This document shows, in pieces, positions 17,314 through 26,427 of a stretch of DNA of 64,000 nt. The stretch's first letter is position 1. Every line of letters starts with the position of its first letter. The position numbers and the translations under genes were made by a program. The notes under the pieces are model-generated. The model had not been told where the DNA came from. It did no database searches and was given only the letters and a program-made list of their open reading frames with translations. The DNA comes from Streptomyces eurythermus. Lineage in GTDB: Bacteria > Actinomycetota > Actinomycetes > Streptomycetales > Streptomycetaceae. The DNA lies in NCBI RefSeq assembly GCF_014649115.1, contig NZ_BMSK01000011.1, positions 1-64,000 on the forward strand. The letters run 5' to 3'.

Positions 17314-17333
17314 CGGGAGCCGGGAGGCTCCCG
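17314..17333 (-). terminator. Terminator after the GH92 gene
   Basis: An 8-base perfect stem (CGGGAGCC and GGCTCCCG) with a GGGA loop begins 4 bases after the GH92 stop codon. It is positioned to end that transcript. Confidence 0.7.
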
Positions 17334-17336
17334 AGG

Positions 17337-19658
17337 TCATTTCAGGACGGGTGGCGCCGCTTCGGGCGCAGTGCCCCACGCCGACGGGCGCGGGCCGACG
17401 GTGAAGGCGAGGGAACGCAGGGAGCGCAGCGCGCCGGTCGTCAGACAGGTCCCGCCGTGCGGGGTGCCGTCGGTCCGTACGGCCTGGACGTAGCGGTCGG
17501 TGGCCGAGGTGCCGGGCGCCGTCACGGTCAGCCGGCCGGCCGGCCAGTAGCCGCGGTCCAGGGCCAGGTCGACCCGGTCGAAGACGGGCGTGGTCAGGCC
17601 CCAGGTGCCGTAGCCGGGCTGGACCGGGAAGAGCCCGATGGCCGACAGCACGTGCCAGGCGGACATGGTGCCCAGGTCGTCGTTGCCGGTCAGGCCCTCG
17701 GGGCTGTCGGTGAACAGGGTCAGCGCCGCGTGCACCACGTCCGTGGTCTTCCAGGGCCGTCCGGTGGAGAGGTAGGTGTAGGGCGCGATGAGGTCCGGCT
17801 CGTTCATCGGGTTGTAGACGGCGGCGTTGTAGTAGGCGTACGGGTCACCGTGCACCCACACCTCGCGCGCGGTCTTCTCCGGATCGGCGAGCAGCCGGTC
17901 GTAGGCGAAGAAGGCGTCGAGGCGGGCGTCGGCCGCGCTCCTGCCGCCGATCAGCCCGATCAGGCCGGGCACGTCCTGCGGGACGAGCCACTGGTACTGC
18001 CAGGCCGTGCCCTCGTGGAAGCCGGTGCCGCGGGCCGGGTCGGGCGGGCCGGCGAAGGCGCCGGAGGCGTCCCGGGCGCGGAAGAAGCCGGTGGCGGGGT
18101 CGAAGATGTTCCGGTAGTTGCGCGAACGGGCGGCGTAGCGGGCGGCGTCCTCGTGGTGCCCGAGCCCGCGGGCCATCTGCGCCAGCATGGCGTCGGCGAG
18201 CGCGTACTCCAGGGTGACCGAGGCGCCGTAGTGGTAGTCGGAGTCGCCCGCCTTGGCGTACGGGCGGCCCTTGACGTAGGGCGCGAAACCGCGCGCGATG
18301 TACTCGGCGTTGGCCTCCCGGCCGACGCCCGGGTAGGCGGCGGGCGGCACGCCGTCGGCGTTCTCGCGCAGCGCCCGGTAGGCCCGTTCCTCGAAGCCCT
18401 TGAGCAGGCCCGAGTGGTAGGCGGTGGTCAGGAAGGGGGTGACCGGGTCGCCGGTCATGATGTTGGTCTCGACCGGGCCGTAGCCCCACTTGGGCAGCCA
18501 GCCGCCGTCCTCGGCGACCGCGACCACCGACCGGGCCATGTCCCGGGCCTCGCGCGGCGCGAGCAGGGCCAGGAGCTGGGCCTGGGTGCGGTAGGTGTCC
18601 CACAGCGACCAGTTCTGGTAGTAGGTGTACCCCCGGGTGCGGTGCACGCGGCGGTCCCAGCCGAGGTAGCGGCCGTCGGCGTCGCCGCCGATGTTGGGCG
18701 CGAGGTACGACCGGTAGAGCGAGGAGTAGAAGGTCCGGCGCAGCGCGGGCGTGCCGCCCCGCACCCGGACGGCGGCCAGCCGGCGCTCCCACTCCTCGCG
18801 GGCCCGGCGGCGCACGGCGTCGAAGGAGCGGCCGCCCTCGGCACCCAGGTTGGCCGCGGCGCCGCGCGCGTCCACGTACGACAGCGCGGTGGTCGCCTCG
18901 ACCACGCGGTCGCCGGTGGTGTCGAAGCGGACGTAGGCGCCGCCGGCTCCGGTGCGGGCGCCGGGGGTGACGGTGCGGCCGTCCCAGGTGCCGTAGGCGG
19001 TGAAGGGCCGGCTGAAGCGGGTGATCGTGTGGACGGTGTAGGGGCCGGTGTCCCGGCAGAAGCCGTGGCCGGTGATCTCGGTGCGCACGGTGTGGTCGTC
19101 CAGGATCTCCACCGCGCTGCTCACCGGCTTGTGCAGCGCCTGGGCCGCGTTCAGCAGGACGTTGGCCTTCCCGGTGGCCGGGAAGGTGTAGCGCTGGACA
19201 CCGGTGCGGGCGGTGGCGGTCAGCTCGGCGCGGATGCCGGAGGCGAGGCCGACCCGGTAGTAGCCGGGGCTCGCCTCCTCGTCGTCGTGCGAGAAGGCCG
19301 CCGCGTACTGCGCGTAATCCGTCCGGGTGATATCGCCGGTCGTGGGCAGCACGGGGAGGTCGCCGCCGATGCGGCAGCCGACGCCCGAGAGGTGGACCAG
19401 GGAGAAGCCGCGGATACGGTTCTGCGCGTAGTCGTAGCCGGTGCTGTGCCCGGTGTCCGGGGAGAGCTGCACCATGCCGAAGGGCACGGCCGCGCCGGGG
19501 AAGGTGTTGCCCTCGTTCCGGCTGCCGATGAACGGGTTGACCAGCTCGGTGAGGCGGCCGGCGGGCGGCTCCTCGGCCCGTGCGGCGGGGGTGGCGATCA
19601 GCGACGACGCTGCCAGCACCCCGGCCATGCACCAGCGCGTGCGCCGGGTCCCTCTCAT
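17337..19658 (-). CDS. Secreted GH92 alpha-1,2-mannosidase
   Basis: This 773-residue enzyme is a calcium-dependent inverting alpha-mannosidase of family 92, acting outside the cell on mannan or high-mannose N-glycans. A signal peptide (basic RGTRRTRW, hydrophobic stretch, cut after ARA) is followed by the family start LVNPFIGSRNEGNTFPGA. Other typical blocks are YYQNWSLWDTYRTQAQL, PVTPFLTTAYHSGLL and GNDDLGTMSAWHVLSAIGLFP, with NDDLGTMSAW forming part of the active site. The ATG at 19658 has GGAGGT 8 bases upstream. It complements the GH85/GH38/GH5 set at 205-6709 but is transcribed separately. Confidence 0.94.
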   Translation of the reverse strand: MRGTRRTRWCMAGVLAASSLIATPAARAEEPPAGRLTELVNPFIGSRNEGNTFPGAAVPFGMVQLSPDTGHSTGYDYAQNRIRGFSLVHLSGVGCRIGGDLPVLPTTGDITRTDYAQYAAAFSHDDEEASPGYYRVGLASGIRAELTATARTGVQRYTFPATGKANVLLNAAQALHKPVSSAVEILDDHTVRTEITGHGFCRDTGPYTVHTITRFSRPFTAYGTWDGRTVTPGARTGAGGAYVRFDTTGDRVVEATTALSYVDARGAAANLGAEGGRSFDAVRRRAREEWERRLAAVRVRGGTPALRRTFYSSLYRSYLAPNIGGDADGRYLGWDRRVHRTRGYTYYQNWSLWDTYRTQAQLLALLAPREARDMARSVVAVAEDGGWLPKWGYGPVETNIMTGDPVTPFLTTAYHSGLLKGFEERAYRALRENADGVPPAAYPGVGREANAEYIARGFAPYVKGRPYAKAGDSDYHYGASVTLEYALADAMLAQMARGLGHHEDAARYAARSRNYRNIFDPATGFFRARDASGAFAGPPDPARGTGFHEGTAWQYQWLVPQDVPGLIGLIGGRSAADARLDAFFAYDRLLADPEKTAREVWVHGDPYAYYNAAVYNPMNEPDLIAPYTYLSTGRPWKTTDVVHAALTLFTDSPEGLTGNDDLGTMSAWHVLSAIGLFPVQPGYGTWGLTTPVFDRVDLALDRGYWPAGRLTVTAPGTSATDRYVQAVRTDGTPHGGTCLTTGALRSLRSLAFTVGPRPSAWGTAPEAAPPVLK

Positions 19659-19813
19659 GTCGGATGACCTCCGCGGATTGGACATCGTTGCCTGCATCCT
19701 GAAGGCCGCGGGGCGCGAACCCGGGCATTCCGGGTGATTGGCTTGGAACGCGTCGCGCCGAGGGGGCTCTCTCTTGGACGGGGAGCGCCGGGTGCGGGGG
19801 TACGTCGGTGAGG

Positions 19814-20539
19814 TCAGCCCGGTGGGCGGGTGTGGCAGCAGTCGCCGCAGAGTCCGCCGCCGGGCACCCGGTAGTACAGGCAGCAGCTGCGCCGCCGGAA
19901 CGACGCGCCGGTGCGCGCTCCGGTGGCGTCGAGCAGCGGATGGGCGAACAGTTCGCCGGTGAGGGCGCGGGCGCGGGCCGCCACGTCGGTACGGCCGTGA
20001 GCGCGGGCCCAGCGGCCCAGTTCCCGGGCGGTCGCGGCCAGCGCGGAGCCCGCGTTGCCCCACAGCAGGCCGGCCGCGACGCCGTAGCGGGCCCGCAGCA
20101 CCGCCGTCAGGGGCTCCAGATGGCCGTGCAGCACGGTGGCGGCCAGCGTGGCCGCGTCCCCGGGCAGGGCGCGCACCTCGGTGAGCCACAGATCGTCGGG
20201 GGCGGCGGCGTCCACGTCCCAGCGCAGCAGGCGCGGGTCCAGGTCGGGCAGCCGGCCGTACAGCACGGCACAGCCCAGGGCCGCCGACCACAGCCGGGCG
20301 GCCAGCCCCTGCTGGGCGAGGGAGGCGGCCACCCGGGGCTCGGCGGTCCGCAGCCGCTCCCCCACCACGGCGACCCGCGCGGCGACCGGATCCCGGCCGG
20401 ACGGCGGCACCTGCGCGTAGCCGTCCGCCAGGGCCGGCAGCCCCCGCGGATCCACGGCGCCGGCCGGGCCCGGGAGGGTGCGCAGCACGAAGAAGCCGCC
20501 GAGCGGGCGCAGTGCGGCGAGATCGCGGTCGAGAGGCAT
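19814..20539 (-). CDS. FhuF-like (2Fe-2S) ferric-siderophore reductase
   Basis: This 241-residue protein matches the FhuF family, which reduces siderophore-bound iron in the cytoplasm. The diagnostic cysteines lie at the C-terminus: RRSCCLYYRVPGGGLCGDCC, i.e. CC-x10-C-x2-C, the unusual 2Fe-2S ligand pattern of FhuF. The N-terminal part is helical and Ala/Leu-rich as in the family. I saw no iron-box (DmdR/IdeR type) operator upstream, so iron regulation is not supported by the sequence. It is divergent from the EamA-type transporter gene. Confidence 0.88.
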   Translation of the reverse strand: MPLDRDLAALRPLGGFFVLRTLPGPAGAVDPRGLPALADGYAQVPPSGRDPVAARVAVVGERLRTAEPRVAASLAQQGLAARLWSAALGCAVLYGRLPDLDPRLLRWDVDAAAPDDLWLTEVRALPGDAATLAATVLHGHLEPLTAVLRARYGVAAGLLWGNAGSALAATARELGRWARAHGRTDVAARARALTGELFAHPLLDATGARTGASFRRRSCCLYYRVPGGGLCGDCCHTRPPG

Positions 20540-20628
20540 GACAGCACTCCTACCAGGCGTGTCACCCGGGCGACGCGGCGGGTGCCCGCCCGGCGTCAGC
20601 CCGCCAACGGATCACCGGCACGCCGGTG

Positions 20629-20644
20629 TACTGCAAAAGCAGTA
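20629..20644. promoter_or_regulatory. Short inverted repeat between divergent genes
   Basis: TACTGC-AAAA-GCAGTA is a perfect 6-base inverted repeat in the 219-base region between the FhuF-like and EamA-type genes. It may be a regulator-binding site; no partner is known. Confidence 0.3.
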
Positions 20645-20758
20645 GGCGGCATTGCGCTCAGGGACGACGACGGGAAGATCACGACCGGGCAGAGTGTCGA
20701 CCATGGAAGCCGATCGCATACGGGCCGAGGACACGCACCGCCCCCAGAGGAGACGCCG

Positions 20759-22084
20759 ATGAGCGCCCTGGCGTTGTCCGTGCTCCTGTCGGTCGTCTCC
20801 GCCCTGGCCTACGCGGGCGGAGCGATCACGCAGGAGCAGGTGGCGGTGTCCTCCGCCGGCAGCGCGCCGGTGCGCCGGCCGGGCTGGTGGGGTGCGCTCG
20901 CGCTCAACGGCCTCGGCGGTGTGCTGCACGTCGTGGCGCTGGCCTACGGGCCGCTCAGCCTGGTCCAGCCGCTCGGCGCGCTGACCATCGTCTTCGCCCT
21001 GCCCATGGCGGCGCTGTGCGTGGGCCGCCGGGCCGGGGCGACCGCCTGGCGCGGCGCCCTGATGGCCACGGCCGGCCTCGCCGGTCTGCTGTCCCTGGTC
21101 GGCTCCTCCGCCACGCACTCCCTGACCGCCGGACAGCGGCTGGCCGTCGCGCCGGCCACCGGCGCGGCGGTGGCGGCGCTGGCCTTCGCCGGGCTGGCCG
21201 CGCACCGGCATCCGGCGGTGCGCAGCGTGCTGCTCGCCACCGCCTCCGGTGCCGCCTTCGGCATGTCGTCGGTCTTCACCAAGACCGTGGCCGTGGACTG
21301 GACGCACGGCATCGACCTGGGCGCGCTGCCCTCGCTCGGGGTGATCGGCGCGTTCTCGGTCGCCGGTGTCCTGCTGTCCCAGCTGTCCTACCGGCACGGC
21401 GGCCTCGCCGCCCCGCTGGCCACGCTGACCGTGGTCAATCCGGTGCTGGCCGCCGCGGTCGGCGTCCTGATGTTCGGCGAGACCTTCCGCCACGGCACCG
21501 CGGGCACCGTACTCGCCCTGGGCTGCGGGGTGGTGGCGGCGGGCGGCCTGATCATGCTGACGACGGAACGGCTGGAGCACGCGGAGGCCCCGGAGTCCTT
21601 GGGAACGGCCCCGGCGGACGCCCCGGCGGACGCCCCGGTGGAGCCGACACCGGCGTCCCCGGCTGTCCCGGCAACTTCCCCGGCCGCTGCCGCGCCCGCT
21701 GTTCCCGCGGTGTCCCCGGACGGGCCGTCCGCCGTGTGCCCGCTGCGGGACGTCGCCGGGCCGGCCCTCGCCGCCCGGGAGCCCCGGCCCGTGGTGCCAC
21801 GGCAGCGCGGGGCGGCGGACACCGACGCGGACCCGAACGGAAGCGGAACCGCGGCCAGGAGCGGGACGGAAACCGGGGGCGGGACGAGGTCCAGGAACAC
21901 GGCGGAAAGCGGAACCGGCACGGAGGCCGGAGGTGCCGGGCCGCCGGCCGAGGACGTGGCCCCCGCGCCGTACGTCCCGCTGTCCGCGCGCTTCCACGTG
22001 CCGGTGGCGCTGCCGGTGCCGGTGCCGGTCCCGCTGCCGGCGCCGTGCGCGCGTCAGATGGCGACGCCGCCGGCCCGGAGGTAG
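20759..22084 (+). CDS. EamA/DMT-type transporter with long low-complexity tail
   Basis: This 441-residue membrane protein has about nine to ten hydrophobic segments in its first 280 residues, arranged as two EamA-like halves (GALTIVFALPMAALCVG; VNPVLAAAVGVLMFGE), as in drug/metabolite transporters. After residue 285 comes a roughly 150-residue Ala/Pro/Thr/Gly-rich tail with PVPVPVPLPAP-like repeats, probably cytoplasmic and disordered. The ATG at 20759 has AGAGGAG upstream. The last 31 bases overlap the convergent cell-wall hydrolase gene. Substrate unknown. Confidence 0.85.
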   Translation: MSALALSVLLSVVSALAYAGGAITQEQVAVSSAGSAPVRRPGWWGALALNGLGGVLHVVALAYGPLSLVQPLGALTIVFALPMAALCVGRRAGATAWRGALMATAGLAGLLSLVGSSATHSLTAGQRLAVAPATGAAVAALAFAGLAAHRHPAVRSVLLATASGAAFGMSSVFTKTVAVDWTHGIDLGALPSLGVIGAFSVAGVLLSQLSYRHGGLAAPLATLTVVNPVLAAAVGVLMFGETFRHGTAGTVLALGCGVVAAGGLIMLTTERLEHAEAPESLGTAPADAPADAPVEPTPASPAVPATSPAAAAPAVPAVSPDGPSAVCPLRDVAGPALAAREPRPVVPRQRGAADTDADPNGSGTAARSGTETGGGTRSRNTAESGTGTEAGGAGPPAEDVAPAPYVPLSARFHVPVALPVPVPVPLPAPCARQMATPPARR

Positions 22085-23226
22085 GCGAGCGGGTCGACGT
22101 CCGACCCGAAATCGGGGCCGGTCCGCACCTCGAAGTGCAGGTGCGGACCCGTGACGTTGCCCGTGGACCCGGAGCGGCCGATGCGCCGGCCCGCGGTGAC
22201 GTCCTGGCCGGCCCGCACGGAGATGGCGGACAGGTGGGCGTACTGGGTGTAGCGGCCGTCGGCGTGCCGCAGTACGACCTGGTAGCCGTACGAACCGCCC
22301 CAGCCCGCGGCCACCACCCGGCCGGCCGCCACCGCCCGCACGGACGTCCCGGTCGGCACGAGGAAGTCGACGCCGGTGTGGTAGCCCTTCGACCAGTGCG
22401 AGCCGGCCGCGTGGTAGCCGGTGCCGACGGAGGCGGACACGGGGGCGACGCGCGCGTGGTGGGCCGGAGCCGGGGTGTGGTGGGTGCCGGGATGCTCCGA
22501 AGGGGCCTTGCGCTTCCGGGACTTGGGCGAGTCCGGGGTCTTCGGGGGTGTGCTCCCGGTCCGGGTGCCGTTCAGGCTGAGCCGCTGGCCCGGCAGGATC
22601 AGGTCGGGATCGGAGCCGATCGTGGCGCGGTTGCCCGCGTACAGGGCCCGCCAGCCGCCCGGCACGCGCCGCTCGCCGGCGATGCCGGAGAGGCTGTCGC
22701 CGCGCACCACGGTGTACATCTCGGCCCGGCCCGCGCGGGACTGCGGGGTGGTCTGCGGCCGGACGTCCCCGACGGAGGAGGCAGGGTGCGCACCGGCCCG
22801 CGCCGGGTGGGCGGCCGCGGAGTCGGTGGGCGCGCCGGCCGTGCCGCCGCCGCGGGTCAGCCCGGCGCGGGGCGCGCAGGCCGGCCAGGCGCCGGGCCCC
22901 TGCCCGTCCAGCACCTTCTCGGCGACGGCGATCTGCTCGGCCCGGGTGGCCAGGTCGGCGCGCGGCGCGTAGCGGGTGCCGCCGTACGCCTCCCAGGTGG
23001 ACCGGGTGAACTGCAGCCCGCCGTAGTAGCCGTTGCCGGTGTTGACGCTCCAGTCGCCGCTGGACTCGCAGGCGGCGACCTTGCTCCAGGTGGCCGCGTC
23101 GGCGGCGTGCGCGGTGCCGGCGGCGACCAGCGGGATGGCGAGGCCGGCGCCGCTCGCCGTGACGGTGAGCGAGGCGCGGTTGATCCTGTTCGGCTGGTAC
23201 CGGCGGTGCCGGCCGCGTGCGGCCAT
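22054..23226 (-). CDS. Secreted Rpf-like/LysM/M23 cell-wall hydrolase
   Basis: This 390-residue exported protein combines three modules. After a signal peptide (cut near AHAADA) there is an Rpf/transglycosylase-like domain (ACESSGDWSVNTGNGYYGGL, WEAYGGTRYAPRADLATRAEQIAVAE). A LysM peptidoglycan-binding motif follows (YTVVRGDSLSGIA). The last part is an M23/LytM endopeptidase with zinc ligands in HTGVDFLVPTG and HLHFEV. It should remodel peptidoglycan, for example on spore germination. The ATG at 23226 has GAGGGGA upstream. I looked for the c-di-AMP (ydaO) riboswitch known before some rpf genes and did not find it. Confidence 0.92.
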   Translation of the reverse strand: MAARGRHRRYQPNRINRASLTVTASGAGLAIPLVAAGTAHAADAATWSKVAACESSGDWSVNTGNGYYGGLQFTRSTWEAYGGTRYAPRADLATRAEQIAVAEKVLDGQGPGAWPACAPRAGLTRGGGTAGAPTDSAAAHPARAGAHPASSVGDVRPQTTPQSRAGRAEMYTVVRGDSLSGIAGERRVPGGWRALYAGNRATIGSDPDLILPGQRLSLNGTRTGSTPPKTPDSPKSRKRKAPSEHPGTHHTPAPAHHARVAPVSASVGTGYHAAGSHWSKGYHTGVDFLVPTGTSVRAVAAGRVVAAGWGGSYGYQVVLRHADGRYTQYAHLSAISVRAGQDVTAGRRIGRSGSTGNVTGPHLHFEVRTGPDFGSDVDPLAYLRAGGVAI

Positions 23227-23497
23227 GTCCGAATTCCCCTCGGCATGCGTCAGGAGGGGCAAACGTAAGTGCCGCGAACTGGCCATGACAAGGCGGGGAA
23301 TCGGCCTGCCGTGAGGGTCAAGTGGCCGGGAACGCGCTCTTGTTGAGCCGGGCGCGGCCGATGGCCGAGGCGGGGCGTTCGCGACGCGTACCGGAATGTG
23401 GCGGGTCGTAAACGCGTTCGCCGTTGCAGCACGTCAGGATAAGCAGGGCCCCGTACTGACGGAGCCGTAGACATGAGGCAACCAGGGAGCAGGCGGT

Positions 23498-24937
23498 ATG
23501 AGCACTTCAGCGCAGATCGGTGTCACGGGCCTCGCGGTGATGGGCCGCAACCTCGCACGGAACTTCGCACGCAACGGCTACACGGTCGCCGTGCACAACC
23601 GTACGGTGTCGCGTACGAAGGCGCTGGTGGAGGAGTTCGGGCAGGAGGGCGACTTCGTCGCGGCCGAGACCGCCGAGGAATTCGTGGCGGCGCTGGAGCG
23701 GCCGCGCCGCCTGGTCGTCATGGTCAAGGCGGGTGAGCCGACGGACGCGGTGATCCAGGAGTTCGCCCCGCTGCTGGAGCCCGGTGACATGATCATCGAC
23801 GGCGGCAACGCGCACTTCGCGGACACCCGGCGCCGGGAGCGCGAGCTGCGCGAGCGGGGCATCCACTTCGTCGGCGCGGGCATCTCCGGCGGCGAGGAGG
23901 GCGCGCTGCACGGACCGAGCATCATGCCGGGCGGGTCGGTGGAGTCGTACCGGTCGCTGGGCCCGATGCTGGAGAAGATCTCGGCGAAGGCCGCGGACGG
24001 CGCGCCGTGTGTGACGCATGTGGGCCCCGACGGTGCCGGACACTTCGTGAAGATGGTCCACAACGGCATCGAGTACGCCGACATGCAGCTGATCGGCGAG
24101 GCGTACCAGCTGCTGCGCGATGTCGCCGGGTACTCCCCCGCGCAGATCGCGGACATCTTCCGCACCTGGAACACGGGCCGGCTGGACTCGTACCTGATCG
24201 AGATCACCGCCGAGGTGCTGTCCCACGTGGACGCGGCCACCGGCAAGCCGTTCGTGGACGTGGTGGTGGACCAGGCCGAGCAGAAGGGCACCGGCCGCTG
24301 GACCGTGCAGATCGCGCTGGACCTGGGCGTCCCGGTGTCCGGCATCGCCGAGGCGGTGTTCGCCCGGTCGCTGTCCGGGCACGCGGCGCTGCGGGCCGCG
24401 TCGCGGGACCTGGCCGGCCCGAAGCCGTCCGCGCTGAGCGAGTCGGAGGCCGCCGCCTTCGCCGACCGGGTGGAACAGGCGCTGTACGCCTCCAAGATCG
24501 TGTCGTACACCCAGGGCTTCCACGAGATCGCGGCGGGCAGCGAGGAGTACGGCTGGGACATCGACCTGGGTGCGGTGGCCTCCATCTGGCGGGGCGGCTG
24601 CATCATCCGCGCCGCGTTCCTGGACCGTATCCGCGCGGCCTACGACGCCCGGCCCGACCTGCCGAGCCTGCTCTCGGACGAGACGTTCGCCCGCGAGATC
24701 GCCGACGCGCAGGACGACTGGCGGGAGGTGCAGATCGCGGCGGTACGGCAGGGAGTGGCGACGCCCGGTTTCGCTGCGGCCCTGGCGTACTACGACGGCC
24801 TGCGCGCCCCGCGTCTGCCCGCGGCGCTGACCCAGGGCCAGCGGGACTTCTTCGGCGCGCACACCTACCGCAGGGTGGACCGCGAGGGGGCGTTCCACAC
24901 GCTGTGGGGCGGGGACCGCGGCGAGGTCACCGCGTAG
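23498..24937 (+). CDS. gnd: 6-phosphogluconate dehydrogenase, decarboxylating
   Basis: This 479-residue enzyme converts 6-phosphogluconate to ribulose 5-phosphate and CO2 with NADP reduction in the oxidative pentose phosphate pathway. The N-terminal Rossmann motif is GLAVMGRNLARN with NRT after strand two (NADP type). Signature blocks are GISGGEEGALHGPSIMPGG and KMVHNGIEYADMQLIGEAY, with catalytic Lys and Glu. The C-terminal GQRDFFGAHTYRRVD is complete. The ATG at 23498 has AGGGAG upstream. It is monocistronic, closed by the hairpin at 24950-24980. Confidence 0.97.
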   Translation: MSTSAQIGVTGLAVMGRNLARNFARNGYTVAVHNRTVSRTKALVEEFGQEGDFVAAETAEEFVAALERPRRLVVMVKAGEPTDAVIQEFAPLLEPGDMIIDGGNAHFADTRRRERELRERGIHFVGAGISGGEEGALHGPSIMPGGSVESYRSLGPMLEKISAKAADGAPCVTHVGPDGAGHFVKMVHNGIEYADMQLIGEAYQLLRDVAGYSPAQIADIFRTWNTGRLDSYLIEITAEVLSHVDAATGKPFVDVVVDQAEQKGTGRWTVQIALDLGVPVSGIAEAVFARSLSGHAALRAASRDLAGPKPSALSESEAAAFADRVEQALYASKIVSYTQGFHEIAAGSEEYGWDIDLGAVASIWRGGCIIRAAFLDRIRAAYDARPDLPSLLSDETFAREIADAQDDWREVQIAAVRQGVATPGFAAALAYYDGLRAPRLPAALTQGQRDFFGAHTYRRVDREGAFHTLWGGDRGEVTA

Positions 24938-24949
24938 GCAGGGCGCTTT

Positions 24950-24980
24950 TCGGTGCCCCGGGGCGGCTGCCCGGGGCACC
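24950..24980. terminator. Hairpin shared by convergent gnd and proline-rich gene
   Basis: A 12-base perfect stem (CGGTGCCCCGGG pairing with CCCGGGGCACCG) with a 7-base loop starts 13 bases after the gnd stop. The reverse-strand gene ends at 25010, so the hairpin can serve both strands. Confidence 0.8.
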
Positions 24981-25009
24981 GGGGGGACGGGCACACCCCT
25001 CGGTGACGC

Positions 25010-25282
25010 TCAGGTGAGGGGCGGGCCTGGTTCGGGGTTCGGCACCGGTTCCGGGCCCGGCGGGATGGGGGACGGTGGCGGCTCCGGCGGGCCCGGGTGG
25101 GGCGGCGCCGGAGGCGGTGCGGGGCCGGGGCCCGGCGGGGGCGGGGTCGGCTGCGGGACCGGCTCGGGCGGCGGGACCGGGGTGGGATAGGGATCCGGCG
25201 GGGTCGGGCTCGGGGCAGGCCCCGGCGCCGGGCCGGGCGGTGCCGGGTCGGGCGGGACCGGGTCGGGATGCGGGTTGGTCAT
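25010..25282 (-). CDS. 90-residue proline-rich protein
   Basis: An open frame from ATG 25282, with GGAGGA 5 bases upstream, encodes a protein that is roughly half proline, built of PxP and PPxP steps with Asp, Glu, Thr and Gly between (MTNPHPDPVPPDPAPPGP at the start, NPEPGPPLT at the end). There is no signal peptide, membrane segment or ordered domain; it would form a polyproline-II rod. The good ribosome site supports translation, but composition alone makes homology useless here. Confidence 0.55.
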   Translation of the reverse strand: MTNPHPDPVPPDPAPPGPAPGPAPSPTPPDPYPTPVPPPEPVPQPTPPPPGPGPAPPPAPPHPGPPEPPPSPIPPGPEPVPNPEPGPPLT

Positions 25283-25429
25283 CGTGTCCTCCGGGCTGTC
25301 ACGGGACGTCGCCTCTGGACTTTTCCCCCGCCTACCCGGTGCCCGCGCGGCCACTCACCCGACGGCAGCACCGAACGCACCCGGCCCCGCGCGCACGGTT
25401 GCGGCTCGGATCGGCCTTCGACGGACTCG
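25283..25429. other. Gap between the proline-rich gene and the LysR remnant
   Basis: No gene or clear site was recognised. Promoter signals of the proline-rich gene should be within the first 100 bases. Confidence 0.4.
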
Positions 25430-25690
25430 CCTTTCGGCGCTCCCGTCGCCCAGGCGCTCATCGGCACGGGCATCGCGGTGGCCCCGGTCTCCCGCCTGGC
25501 CCTGACCCACACGCCCGGCACCACCCACCGCGAACCGGCCCGCCCCAGGCCCTACCGTCAGCTCTAGGCCGTGACCAGGGCCGACGCGAGCCTCACCCCC
25601 CTCGCGGACCTGCTCATCGACCTCCTACGCGATGTCGCCCGCGACATCACCACCGCCTGGGAGACTCCCCCGCGAAAAAGCCGCCGCTGA
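25430..25690 (+). pseudogene. Remnant of a LysR-family regulator C-terminus
   Basis: One frame reads GAPVAQALIGTGIAVAPVSR, then PYRQL, an in-frame TAG at 25565-25567, then AVTRADASLTPLADLLIDLL and more helix up to a TGA at 25688. This matches the end of LysR effector domains (a GxGIAxxP loop followed by xPYRRixAVTR and a final helix). No helix-turn-helix or start is present upstream. It is a truncated, nonsense-interrupted remnant; the family match is by pattern memory only. Confidence 0.5.
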
Positions 25691-25823
25691 TCGACCCCCC
25701 CCCATGGAAGGAAACCGAAGGCCCCTGCCCTCGTGGGCGGGCCCGACGGTCGTGTGGACGAGGATCAGGGGCGCACGGTCTCGCTCATGGCCCCGCGCGC
25801 ACCCTGGTCCGCCGGTCGGCCGG

Positions 25824-26243
25824 TCAGGCGCCTACGGCCTGCGGGCTGCGCTGCTGGTCCGAACCGGGCACCGGCTCGGACGGGTCGGCGCCGAGGGACA
25901 CGATCCGGTTGCCGGCGTCGACGTGCACGACCCGGGGCCGCAGCTCACGGGCCTCCGCGTCGGTGACCTGCGCGTAGCTGATGATGATCACCAGGTCACC
26001 GGGGTGGACGAGATGGGCCGCCGCCCCGTTGATCCCGACGACCCCGGAGCCACGCTCGCCCTCGATGACGTACGTCTCCAGCCGGGCACCGTTGGTGATG
26101 TCCACGATGTGCACCAGTTCCCCGGGCAGCAGATCGGCGGCGTCGAGGAGATCGGCGTCGATGGTCACCGATCCCACGTAGTGCAGGTCGGCCTGGGTGA
26201 CGGTGGCGCGGTGGATCTTGGACTTGAACATGGTACGAAGCAT
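25824..26243 (-). CDS. panD: Aspartate 1-decarboxylase
   Basis: This 139-residue enzyme decarboxylates L-aspartate to beta-alanine for pantothenate and coenzyme A synthesis. It is made as a proenzyme that cleaves itself before Ser25 to form the pyruvoyl group; the site reads DLHYVGSVTIDADLLD with Gly24-Ser25. Lys9 (MFKSKIHRATV) and the GERGSGVVGINGAAAHLV block are present. The ATG at 26243 has AGGAG 8 bases upstream. Compared with the Escherichia coli enzyme it has a typical actinobacterial C-terminal extension. It stands alone rather than with panB or panC. Confidence 0.96.
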   Translation of the reverse strand: MLRTMFKSKIHRATVTQADLHYVGSVTIDADLLDAADLLPGELVHIVDITNGARLETYVIEGERGSGVVGINGAAAHLVHPGDLVIIISYAQVTDAEARELRPRVVHVDAGNRIVSLGADPSEPVPGSDQQRSPQAVGA

Positions 26244-26427
26244 CGATGCACTCCTGATGATCGGCTCCCTGCCTGCGCTTTTGCAGGTCAAGGGCTGTTC
26301 GACACCCTAACAACGACTCGCGCGTCCGGGCAGCTTCCCCCAGGTTTTCCAAGGCTCCTACGGTCTGTGGAGCGGCTGCCGGAAAGGTGGGCGGCAGCGC
26401 GGGCTGCCGCCCACTGCTCGAGCCCGC

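Noticed and set aside
20540..20758. Iron-box operator for the FhuF-like gene
   Set aside because: No TTAGGTTAGGCTAACCTAA-like sequence was seen in the upstream region.
23227..23497. c-di-AMP (ydaO) riboswitch before the Rpf-like gene
   Set aside because: Searched because some actinobacterial rpf genes have one; the conserved purine-rich motifs were not found on the reverse strand.
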